DNA from: Portulaca oleracea
Taxonomy: Eukaryota; Streptophyta; Magnoliopsida; Caryophyllales; Portulacaceae
Reading direction: 5' to 3'
Length of the DNA stretch: 64,000 nt
NCBI GenBank assembly: GCA_029582165.1
Contig: CM055875.1
Span: forward strand, 3,529,001 to 3,593,000
In this document: piece by piece, positions 12,127 to 22,758 of the stretch
Layout of the letters: the number at the start of each line of letters is the position of its first letter
How positions within the stretch are numbered: the stretch's first letter is position 1
Program-made: the position numbers and the translations under genes
Notes under the pieces: generated by a model
Database searches by the model: none
What the model saw: only the letters and a program-made list of their open reading frames with translations
Told to the model about the DNA's origin: nothing

Positions 12127-12960
12127 TTGTCTTACGAAGACATGTCTGGAATCGACAAGGAGATTGCTGAACATGTCATTCCGCTCTACCCAGATGCTAA
12201 GCCAGTACAGCAACGACCTCGCAGAATTAAGAATGAGTGGTCGGAAAAAATTTGCGGTGACATTAAGAAGCAGTTTGAAGCTAAGTTCATGAGGGCAGTA
12301 GAATTCCCGGAGTGGGTAGCTAATATTGCGCCAATGCCGAAAAAGGATTGAAAGGTTCGAATGTGTGTTGATTTCCGAGATCTGAACAAAGCTAGCCCAA
12401 AGGATTGCTTTCCTTTGCCATGTATTGACGTTTTGGTTGATCACACCTGTGGACATGAGCTGTTGTCATTCATGGATGGGTATGCTGGTTACAACCCGAT
12501 CAAAATGGCTGAAGAAGATATGGAGAAAACGTCATTCATCACTCCGTGGGGAACTTTCTGTTACACTGTCATGCCTTTCGGACTGAAGAACGCTGGTGCT
12601 ACTTACCAATGCACCGCCACTATCCTGCTGCATGACATGATCCATGTAGAAGTTGAGGTATATGTGGACGACATGATTGTCAAGTCGAAGAAGCGTGAGG
12701 ATCACATAACAAACTTACGCAAGTTCTTCATTAGGCTCCGCAAGTACAACATGAGATTGAATCCACAGAAAGGTGTGTTTGAAGTAACTTTGGGAAAGTT
12801 GCTGGATTATATCGTCACTCAACGCGGGATAGAGGTTGATCCATCCAAGATCAAAGCAATTCAAGACATGCCTCCGCCTCAGACGGAAAAGGATTCGTGG
12901 TTTTCTAAGGCGAGTACAGTATTTGAGCAGATTCATTTCCAAACTCACAATGACCTGTGA
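12127..12960 (+). pseudogene. rt: E0 reverse transcriptase
   Basis: RNA-dependent DNA polymerase of the element. The frame carries, in order, IPLYPDAKPVQQRPRR, VANIAPMPKKD followed by a TGA at 12349-12351 where the family has Gly, MCVDFRDLNKASPKD, the palm motif MPFGLKNAGATYQ, and the catalytic box VYVDDMIVKSKK (Tyr-Val-Asp-Asp at 12661-12672). Both catalytic aspartates are present. After PPPQTEKD (about 12888) the reading shifts frame by an indel and RT continues into RNase H in the overlapping frame that starts at 12836. Confidence 0.92.
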
Positions 12961-13525
12961 ACCATTATTCAAGAAGCTGAAGAAAGGAGCGACAATCGAC
13001 AGGGATGACCAGTGTCGGGCAGCATTTGAGAAGGTTAAAACTGACTTAACCAATCCACCAGTACTAGTCCCACCTATCTCTGGGAAACCATTATTGCTTT
13101 ACCTGACCATCAATTCAAGCGCTATGGGTGCTATGCTAGCACAAGAAAGTGATGGTCTTGAGCGAGCTATCAATTACATCAGCAAGAAGTTTCTGGGGTG
13201 TAAGTCTTGCTATTTGGAGATTGAGAATATAACCTTGGCATTAGTATGGTGTACAAAGAAGCTTCATCACTATATGCTCTCACATACTGTATATGTGATC
13301 GCAGCATGTAATATGGTCAAGTATATCATGGAACAACCTACTATCAACAGCAGGATTGCTCGATGGGTGGTCATGCGGTCCGAGTTTGATCTGCACTTTC
13401 GACCACAGAAGTCCGTAAAGGGGCGAGTGGTCTCTAATTTTCTGGCAGATTTTCCTACTGGAAGTCCTGACATTGGGGGCTTGGAGTTTAGTGATGAACG
13501 AATATTTCAAGTTGAAGAGGAAACT
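12880..13525 (+). pseudogene. rh: E0 first RNase H (gypsy-type) and RT thumb
   Basis: This is the RNA-strand nuclease attached to RT. The frame (open from 12836) begins with RGFLRRVQYLSRFIS, the RT-RNase H connection, then LYLTINSSAMGAMLAQE, YISKKFLGCKSCYLEIE and the segment IMEQPTINSRIARWVV. In the first motif the usual catalytic Asp is replaced, as is common in the degenerate first RNase H of Tat elements. It is followed directly by a second RNase H in the same frame. Confidence 0.88.
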
Positions 13526-13858
13526 TGGAAGCTATACTTTGATGGTGCTGCTAATCAGATGGGATGCGGGGCCGGAGCTCTTTTGGTTTCCCTCGAAGAC
13601 ATACACTTTCCTTTGGCAGTCAAACTTGATTTCGAGGCTACCACTAACGCTGCTGAGTATGAAGCTTGCATTTTGGGCTTACGTGTGGCCCTGGAGATGG
13701 GAATTAAAAGGCTACGAGTGTTTGGGGACTCCAGTATGATTGTCAATAAAGCTACTAGTATATGGAAGGTGAAGAGTGAAACTTTGGCACTCTACCAGCA
13801 ACATTTGTCCAAACTAGCCGAGAAGTTTAACCATATTGATTTCAAATATCTACCATAG
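13526..13858 (+). pseudogene. E0 second RNase H (archaeal-type, Tat hallmark), truncated
   Basis: This starts WKLYFDGAANQMGCGAGALL: the first catalytic Asp and the glycine hairpin. It continues with TTNAAEYEACILGLRVAL (catalytic Glu) and LRVFGDSSMIVNKA (catalytic Asp). It is the additional RNase H described for Tat-lineage plant elements. The frame stops at 13858 after FNHIDFKYLP, where the family normally continues about 20 more residues to the last catalytic Asp, so the C-terminal catalytic residue is lost. The next sequence belongs to integrase, which shows a deletion at this point. Confidence 0.9.
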
Positions 13859-14392
13859 GGTATTTCTGGTCGACTATGGAGTCTGATTGTCTCCAATTTG
13901 TGAGGAAATGTCAGAAATGTCAAGAGTATGCTGATCTCAAGCATCAACCATGCTCTTTTTTGACCACTTTGGCCTGACCTTGGCCATTTTCAGTATGGGG
14001 AATCAACATTATAGGGAAGATTTCACCCCAAGGTACAGGAGGACATGAATATGTGTTGGTAGCCGTGGAGTACTTTACTAAATGGGTAGAAGCTGCCTCA
14101 TAGTAAAAAAATCACTTCGAAGCATGTGGCCAAGTTCATGTTGAGGAACATCATTTGTAGATACGGGGTGCCACATGAGGTGATCAGTGACAACGGGAGC
14201 TATTTCATGGGCGAATTCGCAACTCTTTTGACCAAGTACGAAGTCCGACAACATCACGTTTCTCCTTATCCGCCAAAAACCAATGGAGCGGTAGAGGCTG
14301 CTAATAAAACTCTGGTCAAAATCATCAAGAAGATGGCCGTCATTTACAAAGACTGGCCCGACAAGCTTCCTTTTGCACTATGGGGATATTGA
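13859..14392 (+). pseudogene. int: E0 integrase, zinc end and catalytic core
   Basis: After the stop at 13858, frame 2 reads GYFWSTMESDC, FVRKCQKCQ (the Cys pair of the HHCC finger; the His pair is missing through deletion), a TGA near 13976, then WGINIIGKISP and VAVEYFTKWVEAAS. The first catalytic Asp of the DDE triad is replaced by Asn in WGINIIG (family WGLDxIG). A second stop (TAG near 14101) precedes ISDNGSYF, with the second Asp, and TNGAVEAANKTL, with the Glu. Together with the missing His pair this integrase would be dead. Confidence 0.88.
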
Positions 14393-14844
14393 ACGTCAAT
14401 TCAGACTGTAACTGGAGCTACGCCATACTCTTGGTGTACAGGATGGAAGCGGTTTTGCCGATGGATCTTGTCGTTCCTTCTTTAAGGATCATTGTTGAAA
14501 GTCAAATCCTTGAGACTGAGTGGGCCCGAGCTAGATATGAAGAGTTGGTTTTGTTGGATGAAAGACGACTCCGTGTTCTATATAATATCCAGCTTTATCA
14601 GAGCCGGATTTCCCGAGCGTTCAATAAGAAAGTCAAAGATCGAGATTTAGTAAAAGAGAATCTAGTATTGCAAGAAATAAGAGCAGCACGTCAGGATCCT
14701 CGAGGCAAGTTTGCCCCGAACTGGAAGGGTCCCTACGCCATTATTTCTGTTACTCCGGGAGGCGCCGACCGATTAGCCACGCTCGAGGGAGAAGAGCTCA
14801 CCCAGCCGGTGAATTTGGATCAGTTGAAAAGTTATTATGGTTAA
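14380..14844 (+). pseudogene. int: E0 integrase C-terminal domain, end of pol
   Basis: A different frame overlaps the core by 13 nt. It encodes AILLVYRMEAVLPMDL, LYQSRISRAFNKKVKDR, QDPRGKFAPNWKGPYAI and PVNLDQLKSYYG, the conserved end of Tat-lineage integrase. A TAA at 14842-14844 ends the sense coding region. No chromodomain follows, as expected for Tat. Confidence 0.9.
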
Positions 14845-15365
14845 GCCTCTAAGGGTTGGTATCCTTAGGCACTTAGACATGCGCCATCTTATAAAAGCAA
14901 GCAACCGAACTGCCAACAGGCCACTTGCTTCTGAAAAAAAAGAAAGAAAAAGAAAGAGGCTGACTTGAAAACCTTTTTGAGGCAGGTCAGGCAAAAGGAG
15001 AGTAAAAGACAAAAGAGAAAATAAAAATGAGAGACTAGCTCGAAAATTCTTTGGGACGAGTTAGGTAAAAGGAGAGAATAAAAGTATTGCCGCCGAAGTT
15101 GTGCTTTCGAGGGCCGAGAGGAAGAAGAACATTGCTTGTGTTAATTCTTGCAAAACATAAATGTAATACTTTACTTCTTATATCAATAAAAGGAGTACAT
15201 CTTTTTAATACATTTTTGTCTTATTAATTTTCTAGAGGAAAAGCATCAAATAAATAAAGATATATAGCACACGCATTTCTTTCATTTCATTTCTTTTTCT
15301 CAACCCTACTATTAGTATTAAGTCTAGTCCTAGTTGAGTTGGAGTCGATATAGGCTCATTAGTTC
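14845..15365. other. Spacer between convergent pol and antisense ORF
   Basis: No gene. An A-rich tract lies at 14933-14957. CAATAAAAGG at 15183-15192 could serve as a sense poly(A) signal. This is where sense pol and antisense ORF B converge. Confidence 0.5.
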
Positions 15366-16711
15366 TCATTCGATCGGATTTTCTTGTTTTTCCTTGCTTG
15401 GGTGTGTTTCTTCTTTAGATCCCGACCCAGGATCGTTAGCCACGATGATGTTCTTCAGTTTCGGGGTATCTCGAAGAGGTAAACGTGGCATTCTTTCAGG
15501 CCAATTTATAACGCCGAAAGTAGTAGCGAGCCAACTATGATAGGCATCCGTCGAAGTAGTGGAAATACGGTTAGGAGTAGGTGCTTCCTTTCCAGCCCGT
15601 TTCTTCTAATATTTGACCCACGATTCAATCACTAACCCTTGGAGATGGGTAAATTCGGGAATCTCGCACGGAGGAAGGGGAATGTCCTGAGAATGCCCCA
15701 TTTGCCGCATGACTTGATCGGGGAAGTAATAGGTAAGCTTCATAAGGCCAAGTAAAGTGATGTGGGCTGCCTTACGAGAGTGGCTCGAGAAGCATGGAAG
15801 TTTCCACCATTGAACCCCCCAACAGATTTCCTTGTGATTCTTGAGAAAAATGACCCACTCATCAAAATTGCGGCAGGTATCGAACTTCCTTTTGTGTTGG
15901 CAAAAGTTCACTAGTTCCGAAGAGGTGATGGGAGAGAAGACCATGTCTAAATACTCAATAAGCCACATCTACAGGTGTAAGAAGGAAAGTGAGAATTTTG
16001 GTTGCACAAAAAAAAAAAAAATTACAACCACTCGGACGATCCATGCAAAATCAGAAAAAATATAAAAGAAAAAAAGAAAAGTGTCGATACTCACTTGAAG
16101 AGCGAGGGGACTTCTGCGAAAAGTCTGCGTTGTAGCCCATGAATCGAGGCCGAGGAGGGTCTCAACAATCATCATTGGAGCAAGATTATAACCCTGGGAC
16201 ATCTTATCTACGACATGGATGAGAGAGATAGGTGCAAAACCCGAACCGGCATGATAAAATAAAAATTCGGAAAGAATGCAAAAGACCAAACCTCGCAGTC
16301 GCAACGCGGGGTTGAGTCTAAGCGCCTCGGGTGATTGGAAGAATTCCACTAGAGCTTGCAAATTAACCTTGTTGCCAATGAAGATGTGTCCTAATGCTCG
16401 ATGATTGAAGTTCGTTAATTCCTCGAATTTTTCACGATGGTTGTGAGCAAGGGAAAGAGTTGTTAGCGAGCATAAAGATCAAACTTGAACATGCAAGCCC
16501 ACTCTCTAGAAAGAGGGCTCAATTCATTCCAGGAGAAGCAAAAGACATGGAACATAAGGTCCGAAAAAGTCAAGGCCGCTTTGAGGAACACCCAATCAAT
16601 TTTCACTTGCTTTAGGCTCGAAATCAAGGATAAGTTGTAGTAAGTAAGGAGCCGCTTTTCAGGTTTGGTAAGTGTGTTCATCCATGAGTTGAGTTTTCTT
16701 TCAAAGGCCAT
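15366..16711 (-). pseudogene. E0 antisense ORF B, DUF7745-like protein
   Basis: An antisense gene inside the retrotransposon. ATG at 16711 (MAFERKLNSWMN) follows a minus-strand TATA box by about 70 nt. The first exon-like stretch reads VKIDWVFLKAALTF and LMFHVFCFSWNELSP, resembling the N-terminal pattern of plant TE-associated DUF7745/plant-mobile-like proteins. It is then broken by stops; an intron is possible. The later part (15968-15366, one TAG at 15606) has CRNFDEWVIFLKNHKE, WWKLPCF, ITLLGLMKLTYYFPDQVM and ESWVKY, and ends SKEKQENPIE before a TGA at 15368-15366. This matches the WxxPW..VPLxGL..YxPxxVxRQ pattern of that family as I recall it. Function is unknown. Confidence 0.65.
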
Positions 16712-16782
16712 GATTGCAAGCAAGAGAAGAAAGTTTGAGAGAAAACAAGAATGGGGTAAAAACTCAAGATGACAAAGCAAGC

Positions 16783-16790
16783 TTATATAG
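16783..16790 (-). promoter_or_regulatory. TATA box for antisense ORF B
   Basis: On the minus strand this reads CTATATAAGC, about 72 nt upstream of ATG 16711, with a pyrimidine-rich leader between them. Spacing and sequence fit a plant core promoter. Confidence 0.6.
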
Positions 16791-16859
16791 TCATGATTCT
16801 GCCTAGTACACAGTTGCTCAGTTGGAGGAAGGGGGATGTACATAATGTCCGGCAACACG

Positions 16860-17325
16860 CATTCGGATGAACCACGGTGGCTGTCACCGCGTGTAGGCCG
16901 ACCGACCCCTACACAGAGGGAATGAACTCGTTTTGTGAGTTCACACCCCTACGTCCATGCATCTAGAAGAGAAAAACGCGTTTGTGCATGGTTTCTACAT
17001 GTTTGCATAATATTTTATTTTTCCTTTATTTCTTAGTGTAAAAATGTAATTTTATTTCTTCCCCTTTTTAGTTTTAGAAATTGTGTTAAATGTAATTTCT
17101 TTTGTACATTATTCTTTTTCTTATCTCTTCCTTGTAAAAAGTTAGAGGTAAACCTAAAAAATAAATAAAAATGGGAGCTTGCATGTCGCATCATTAGAGA
17201 GTCCAAGTCACATAAAATTGAGTCTGCCTGATTGCATTTAACTGAGCATTTCTTTACTACATGGCACTTCTTTTACATTGCATTAAAAGAAAAAAAAAGA
17301 GAAAAGAAGGGAAAGCCTTGCCGCA
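16860..17325. other. Spacer between the two antisense genes
   Basis: No gene. It is AT-rich with A-tracts (17150-17175, 17286-17310). It should hold the 3' end of antisense ORF A and the promoter region of ORF B. Confidence 0.45.
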
Positions 17326-17329
17326 ATGC

Positions 17330-19873
17330 CTAAAAGTTCCCACTGAAGCTGCTGCTGCCAAACAAGCTCCTGACAGTCACATCAGCAAAAGAGTCCGGCT
17401 GTGGATCATCCTGAGTACCAGAAGGACCGGACAGGAATCGGCTGGAAGGCATACCATGAAAACCAGAACCTGGATAATCCTGACTGAAGCCAGGGGGTTG
17501 ACTGTAAGGGACAATAGATTGAGCATGATACTGAGGCGCCCAAGGACTAGGCACTCTCTCCATTGAACCTTGCAATCCACTAGATTCCGAACAGTGTTCC
17601 ATGATGAACTCCGGGATATCAGGAGACCTTCGCCGCGAAGAGCTGGCATAGGGATCGCGTGTCACACTCATCAAATCTTGATCCTTGTGCCTAGATGGTC
17701 CTGCCCCTGGATCTCCGCGAAAACCTCTACTACCTGTTTCTCCTGCTGAAGAATGTCGAGGAGGACGTGTTGAGGAGCTTTCCGAACGTGGCAAACTCAA
17801 ATGGGAGTGAGCCTCATTATCTTCATTACCAGCAGCCGGCATCGGACCCCGATATTGACCATTTTCGAAGTTCTGATCAATGAACTCCCGAGCTGCGATG
17901 CCTTCCCGTAACAAAACGCGGATGTGGGCATACGCTTGCTGCACGAAAGGAAGATCCATAAGAACCAATAGTGCAAGATAAGGGGTGGTCAAATGTGCAA
18001 CTTACCGGGTTTGCATCAAAGAACTGCAGTACTTCATGATCGTTAGGCACGAGCGGGATGAACCCGAACAATATATCTTCATCTCCCGCCTGCTCAGGCA
18101 CCTCTGCATGCTGGTCCAGAAGAGGGTCATAACTACAGAAGGGAAAATATCGTTAGGATGACAGAAGTCCACAATGTTAATGCAAAAACAGAAAGGGATT
18201 ATACTTGAGCAAAAGCAAGGTGTCCTCTATGCTGAAGGGCCGCTTCTTCTAAGTCATCCGTCGGTATCACAAAATTGATCGCTGGTTCGCCAGCCATCTG
18301 CCGAGCTATTTCATCCACCGCCAAGGCTTGCCTATCAAAGATAAGCTCTGGAGGATCCATGGGGACTCTTGGAGGCCATTCCCCGGTACGTTGAAAAAAG
18401 AAGCGTTCCCCCAAAAAGAAGGTGAGACCAGAAGGTCCTTCCAACAACAAGCGATGCTCGCTTGCTTCCCTTGCAAGGCGTATATCACAACGAAGGTCCT
18501 TCACATTATATCCATTCCATGGGAATTGGACAATGTCCTCCTGTAGCGACAACCATCACCAAAGACTCGAAAAGAGAAAAAGGCAAATAAGAAAAGATGC
18601 GAGACGTACCAGTCTGAGGTTGTCAATAATCCTTCTAAGCCCATTCAAATCCTTGAAATGAAATTTTGACTGATGGTAGCCAGATGCTTCTGACCATCGT
18701 CGAGCAGCTGGGACGTGCATATCACCGTTGTTAGTTCCACCAACGATAGGAAAGAAATAGGCCATAACCCACACCTGCACTCCAGGAAGGGTTCTTAGTA
18801 AAAAAGAAATTTGCACCTTACAAATTTCTAAATGGAAAAATCTTGGAACATACCTCCAAGACTCGCCAAAGGCTACTCCCTAAGATGTGCCTCTTAGCCT
18901 CGGTTGCCCTTATCCATGCCACTGTGTTACAATCGGTGGGCCGGCAGGCAACCCGCATTCCCCTGACCAAATGGGACTTAAGCAGCAGCCGCCCAGTTGA
19001 AAAATCTCACCTCGCCAAAATTCAGGAGGTGTTGCGTCGAGGAGAGAGTGATTGTGTCTTCGCGGTTTGCAAAGATTGTTGCATTGATAAAATGCACCAG
19101 CACAAGGAATTGACGCTGAGGAATAGGAAGGTTCCCAAATCCTTCACTTTTTATAACGACCGCCAGATGTGCGTACCGTAGGCCGCCAATTCGTCCCGCC
19201 AACGCAACTACAGGTTGCAAAAGCACATGAAATCGAGGGTCGACATCCTTTTAAAACTCCAGTAGTTGGTCACCCTAGTTAAGACCTGTAATCATCAGAA
19301 AGTCAAAAGGAGTGTGCATCATCTCCCCAACTGGGAGGTGAAACGAGTTCGTTGTATCCCAGAAGCGCTCCACGATAGCTCGACCATATGTCCTCTTGTT
19401 ACTGCGGATCTTCCATGCCCTTAGGCAGTCTAGAAAAAGGTCCAAAACCAGCATCCCTCACGACGCTTGAATAAAATGCGCCCACCTTCGCATGAAAGGA
19501 TAAGGTTATTACACCCTGAATACTCCCACATGCCTTGAAGGAGTCTTCCTACAATAAGGACAAAAGAAGAATCTAAGGTGTAAAGTACTTCAAGCAAAAT
19601 TTATGGTAACTAAGGTTACTTTAGGATTCAACTTAAAGTACTGTAGTAAATAGCATGCAAAGCGACTACAAAGATGAAACATGCTATATGAAGTTAGAAG
19701 GAGCATACCGAGTCATGAGAACGAAAGAACCATGCGTGCTCATCTTGGCGAAAGACCAACTGAGCCGGAACGAAGTCTCTACTAGGATACTCCCGCTACT
19801 CTGTCCTTACGTACAGACGCTCTTGAACCGCTGGTTGAGTAGCACGTCTTCGTCCCCTCCGAAAGAAATTCAT
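17330..19873 (-). pseudogene. E0 antisense ORF A, plant mobile domain (aminotransferase-like) protein
   Basis: A second antisense gene. ATG 19873 (MNFFRRGRRRATQP) follows a minus-strand TATA box by about 115 nt. A stop near 19796 and probable introns split it. The plant mobile domain core is legible: SFHLPVGEMMHTP near 19347, VHFINATIF near 19090, FNWAAAA near 18983, VWVMAYFFPIVGGTNNGDM near 18765, SKFHFKDLNGLRR near 18660, then SEHRLLLEGPSGLTFFLGE (18470), PPELIFDRQALAVDEI and ALQHRGHLAFAQV to 18199. The last open segment (17992-17330) starts PYLALLVLMDLPFVQQAYAH, then a Ser/Arg/Pro-rich tail. PMD antisense ORFs are known in several Tat elements; their role is not established. Confidence 0.78.
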
Positions 19874-19985
19874 ACTCTTGTGAAGAAATTCAAAACACTC
19901 AAAAGGATTTCTTTGGAGAGAGAATGGGAAGCTAAGATGCAAAGCTCAGATTTGGAATGATGAAGTAGCGCCGAGCTTGAGCCTC

Positions 19986-19992
19986 ATTTATA
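19986..19992 (-). promoter_or_regulatory. TATA box for antisense ORF A
   Basis: On the minus strand this reads CCTATAAATGAGG, followed by a short C/T-rich leader to ATG 19873. It is independent of the LTR promoter. Confidence 0.6.
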
Positions 19993-20462
19993 GGCAAATA
20001 GAGTGAGCCCCTGCCGCCACGTGTTAGTTAACCACTGGTTCCCAGTAGAGGCCGATCGGCCTACAAGACCAAACACAATAATTGCGTTGAATGGTCTCCT
20101 GCATGGCCTGCAAAAGCTGCAGCGTACGAGCCAAAAGATTCCTTCTGAAGTGTGTAGGCCGATTGGCCTATGAGAGGAGGAGCCTTTGTCTTCTTCATCC
20201 TTTGTCATCTTCCCAATAGCATGCATCTTCCCACAACCATGCATGGTCAAGCGCAAGGCGTGCCCAACAAGAAGAGTCTGTCCTTTTCAAGGATTAAAAC
20301 GTCCATTCCCCAAAAGGGAACAATTCCCAATGGCTATACAGCCGCAACCCGAGGTAAGTTTCCCGGATCAAAATTTAAAATTCATCGGAAGTGACGAAAA
20401 CTATTTTTGCATTTTGCAAGAAAATAAGGGCCACGATCAGTGAAGTCCCTCGACATCGAATT

Positions 20463-20970
20463 GTCATCATCATCATCATCATTATTCCTGAGCCATCGGC
20501 AGAGTTTCGGTGAAGTCTCGACAACCAGGGCCATCGGCAGAGTTTCGATGCAGTCCCAATCCTGAGCTATCGGCAGAGTTTCAATGAAGTATCAATCCCC
20601 AGGCCATCGACATCACGATCGATGAAGTCCTTCGGCATTGAACATGTCAATAATCATCAACATCGACACCGGGAAAGACTGGAACCGACACTGAGAAAGA
20701 CCAGAAAATCAATCCCAAGAGCCATCGGCATCATGACCGATGAAGTCTCTCCAGGGAGAAGAGCATCATTCTTGCTCAAGATCACCGATCGGCGCAAGTT
20801 CGCCAACCGCGACACAGGACCTAGCTTCCATGTATCAGCTCACTTCTTCAAGTAGGACATCTCAAACGTTTGAGATCACTTCAAGTAGAGCATCATTCTT
20901 CCTCGAGATCACCGATCGGCGCAAGTTCGCCAACCGCAATGCAGGACTTAGCTTCCAAGCATCACTTCAG
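20463..20970 (+). repeat. E0 3' tandem repeats
   Basis: A (CAT)n run starts at 20463. Then come four degenerate units of about 40 bp sharing GCCATCGGCAGAG or GCCATCGACATC and GATGAAGTC (about 20490-20650). Further on are two copies of a roughly 85 bp unit at 20758-20855 and 20886-20970, both with GATCACCGATCGGCGCAAG and TTCGCCAACCGC. The block lies between the antisense genes and the PPT, the usual place of variable tandem repeats in Tat/Ogre elements. Confidence 0.8.
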
Positions 20971-21053
20971 GTTTTGCATTCCAACGTCATATCCTCAACC
21001 GGTGTGCATCAAATCAAGACTACTTTGATTCTCGTCCTATCTTCGAACTCAAT

Positions 21054-21068
21054 CAAAGTGGGGACTCC
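21054..21068 (+). other. E0 polypurine tract
   Basis: CAAAGTGGGGACTCC immediately precedes the TG of the 3' LTR. It primes plus-strand synthesis in Ty3 elements. Confidence 0.8.
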
Positions 21069-22753
21069 TGTAGACAGCGGGATTTTGACGCATAAAACCA
21101 TATAAAAAGAACAGCGGAAGAAATAAAAAAGATTTGATAAATGCATGCATTTTACATGTATTTGTTCACCTAAAGTCACATGCATAATCACATGTGATCC
21201 ATCCTAGCTACATGCACATTTTTTGTATAAGAATAGAGCCATGCAAACCTATAAACAAGAGCCAGAGGTAGCGAGATCAAATCCTCACAAAAGCACTCAA
21301 AAACATCGAAAAAGTTAGCTAAACACATGCTCATTTCGTCTAGTTTGAATGGCAGCATCCCTATGTAGGTTGACTTCACAGTCCACCGTCCATGCATGCA
21401 TGGACGAAGCTGATCCCTCCCCCCTAGCGTAGTGGTCGACCAGCCTACACACACCAACCACACGTGGTCAATTGACCACGTGTTACCGTCCATCCTCATG
21501 CATCTCCCCTACTGCCTAGTGAAATGTAGATCTACGGAGACTACGAGGTGTATGTATATGTATGTATGCATCTCCTATCCTCCATCCTCCTATAAATACC
21601 ATCCTACTCCAAGTCATTTTTACTAATCAACTCACAAATTCATTCATCATCTCTCCCTCTCTACTCATTCTCTTACTCTGTTACTCATTCTCTCTAATCT
21701 CTCCTACAATCTTTATCTCCATTACAATCTTCACCACCATCTCCCATCCTATCCATCCTCTATTCTATCTTACTATCCATCAATAATCTTCATCTCTTAT
21801 CCCACAAAAAGCCTAAATACAGATCTTATCTTATTTGTCGTAAACTCCACAAAAAACCCTAGCCTAAACACATTCAAAACCTCAAAAAGAGCTTTATTAT
21901 TCCCCTGTTATCACCCTTTTCTTATTATCTTTTCATCACCTTTTTTCTATCATCCCTTTGGCACTTGGAGAGGAAGGTTTTAAGGCATCAAGGAGGATTC
22001 AACAAGCATTCAAAGGCTAGGCAAGGCTTTCCCCAACAAAGTAGCAATGTAAGCTTTTAAGTGTTCTTGTTTTGTACATAATTGTTTATATTCTTCTTCT
22101 TGTATATTACATTTTTGTTGTATGATTCAATGAAGTAATTATATAAAGTATTCATTCATTTCCCTTCCAAATTTTATGAAAAGCACATTCTTAAACTTTT
22201 AGTAGAGTCTTTCCTTTTGTGAGAGACGAACTCTTAAAGTTTACTTTTCAAGTTCATAGCCTTACCCCCGGATTCATTCTTGGGTTTCGCAGGCGGAGTC
22301 TTTCTTTCTTTTATTTTTAGTTTTGTCTTAGCATTTTCCTTAAAAAGTCGGGTGGCGACTCTCATTTCGAAATAAAATACATCGAGGATTGCATAAACTA
22401 TGGTTAACATGGTTTTACAATGTATCGATGCAACTTTAGGGTTTTTTCTCTCTTATATTTCTAAATAATAATTGCATAAATCACTCTCTTCCGAGCCTAA
22501 CATTTAAATGAGCAAATTGGGTTAAATTTTGAAGAGTTTGGAACAAGTGGATGTTCACTCTTAAAGGTTTAATCCAATAACTTATAAAATGCATAAGTAA
22601 AGGGTAAGTGATTTTACAAAATATTATTCGTGAAATGTAAAGTTGATTTCCTTAAAGAGTTTCCAAAGGTTAAACCCAGCACAAATCACCGAATCATATC
22701 CCAATCCAAACGTGGACGTTCGGATGCCTGAACGGCGAGGAAAAATGTCCACA
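21069..22753 (+). mobile_element. E0 3' LTR
   Basis: This 1685 bp LTR begins TGTAGACAGCGGG, ends ATGTCCACA and is followed by GGGTC (22754-22758). Unlike the 5' copy it keeps the TATA box and a segment at about 21356-21418. CT-rich stretches after the TATA box cause spurious ORFs. Confidence 0.93.
21591..21598 (+). promoter_or_regulatory. TATA box of E0 LTR (3' copy only)
   Basis: CCTATAAATACC sits in a CT-rich setting. In the 5' LTR the corresponding sequence has lost about 17 bp between two ATCCT repeats and with it the TATA box. Confidence 0.7.
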
Positions 22754-22758
22754 GGGTC

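Larger units (their letters stand above)
4591..22753 (+). mobile_element. E0: Tat-lineage Ty3/gypsy element, 18.2 kb
   Basis: LTRs at 4591-6199 and 21069-22753 begin TATAGACACTGGG and TGTAGACAGCGGG and both end in ATGTCCACA. A perfect 5 bp duplication, GGGTC, flanks the element. PBS and PPT are in the expected places. Domain order in the sense direction is gag, atypical zinc finger, protease, RT, RNase H, second RNase H, integrase. Two antisense genes and a repeat-rich 3' region follow. The second RNase H, the TGGCGACTCC-type PBS and the antisense ORFs are hallmarks of the Tat lineage (relatives of Ogre, Retand, RIRE2, Grande). The copy is inactive: it has many stops, frameshifts, a deletion between RNase H and integrase, and a solo LTR in gag. 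Confidence 0.93.

Noticed and set aside
12715..13053. 112-codon minus-strand ORF across RT/RNase H
   Set aside because: Antisense shadow of the pol frames.
17330..19873. Possibility that the PMD ORF is a captured host gene
   Set aside because: It occupies the same relative position and strand as antisense PMD ORFs known from Tat elements, so it is more simply part of E0.
20490..20650. CRISPR-like spaced repeats
   Set aside because: Units are contiguous and degenerate without unique spacers, in a plant retrotransposon.
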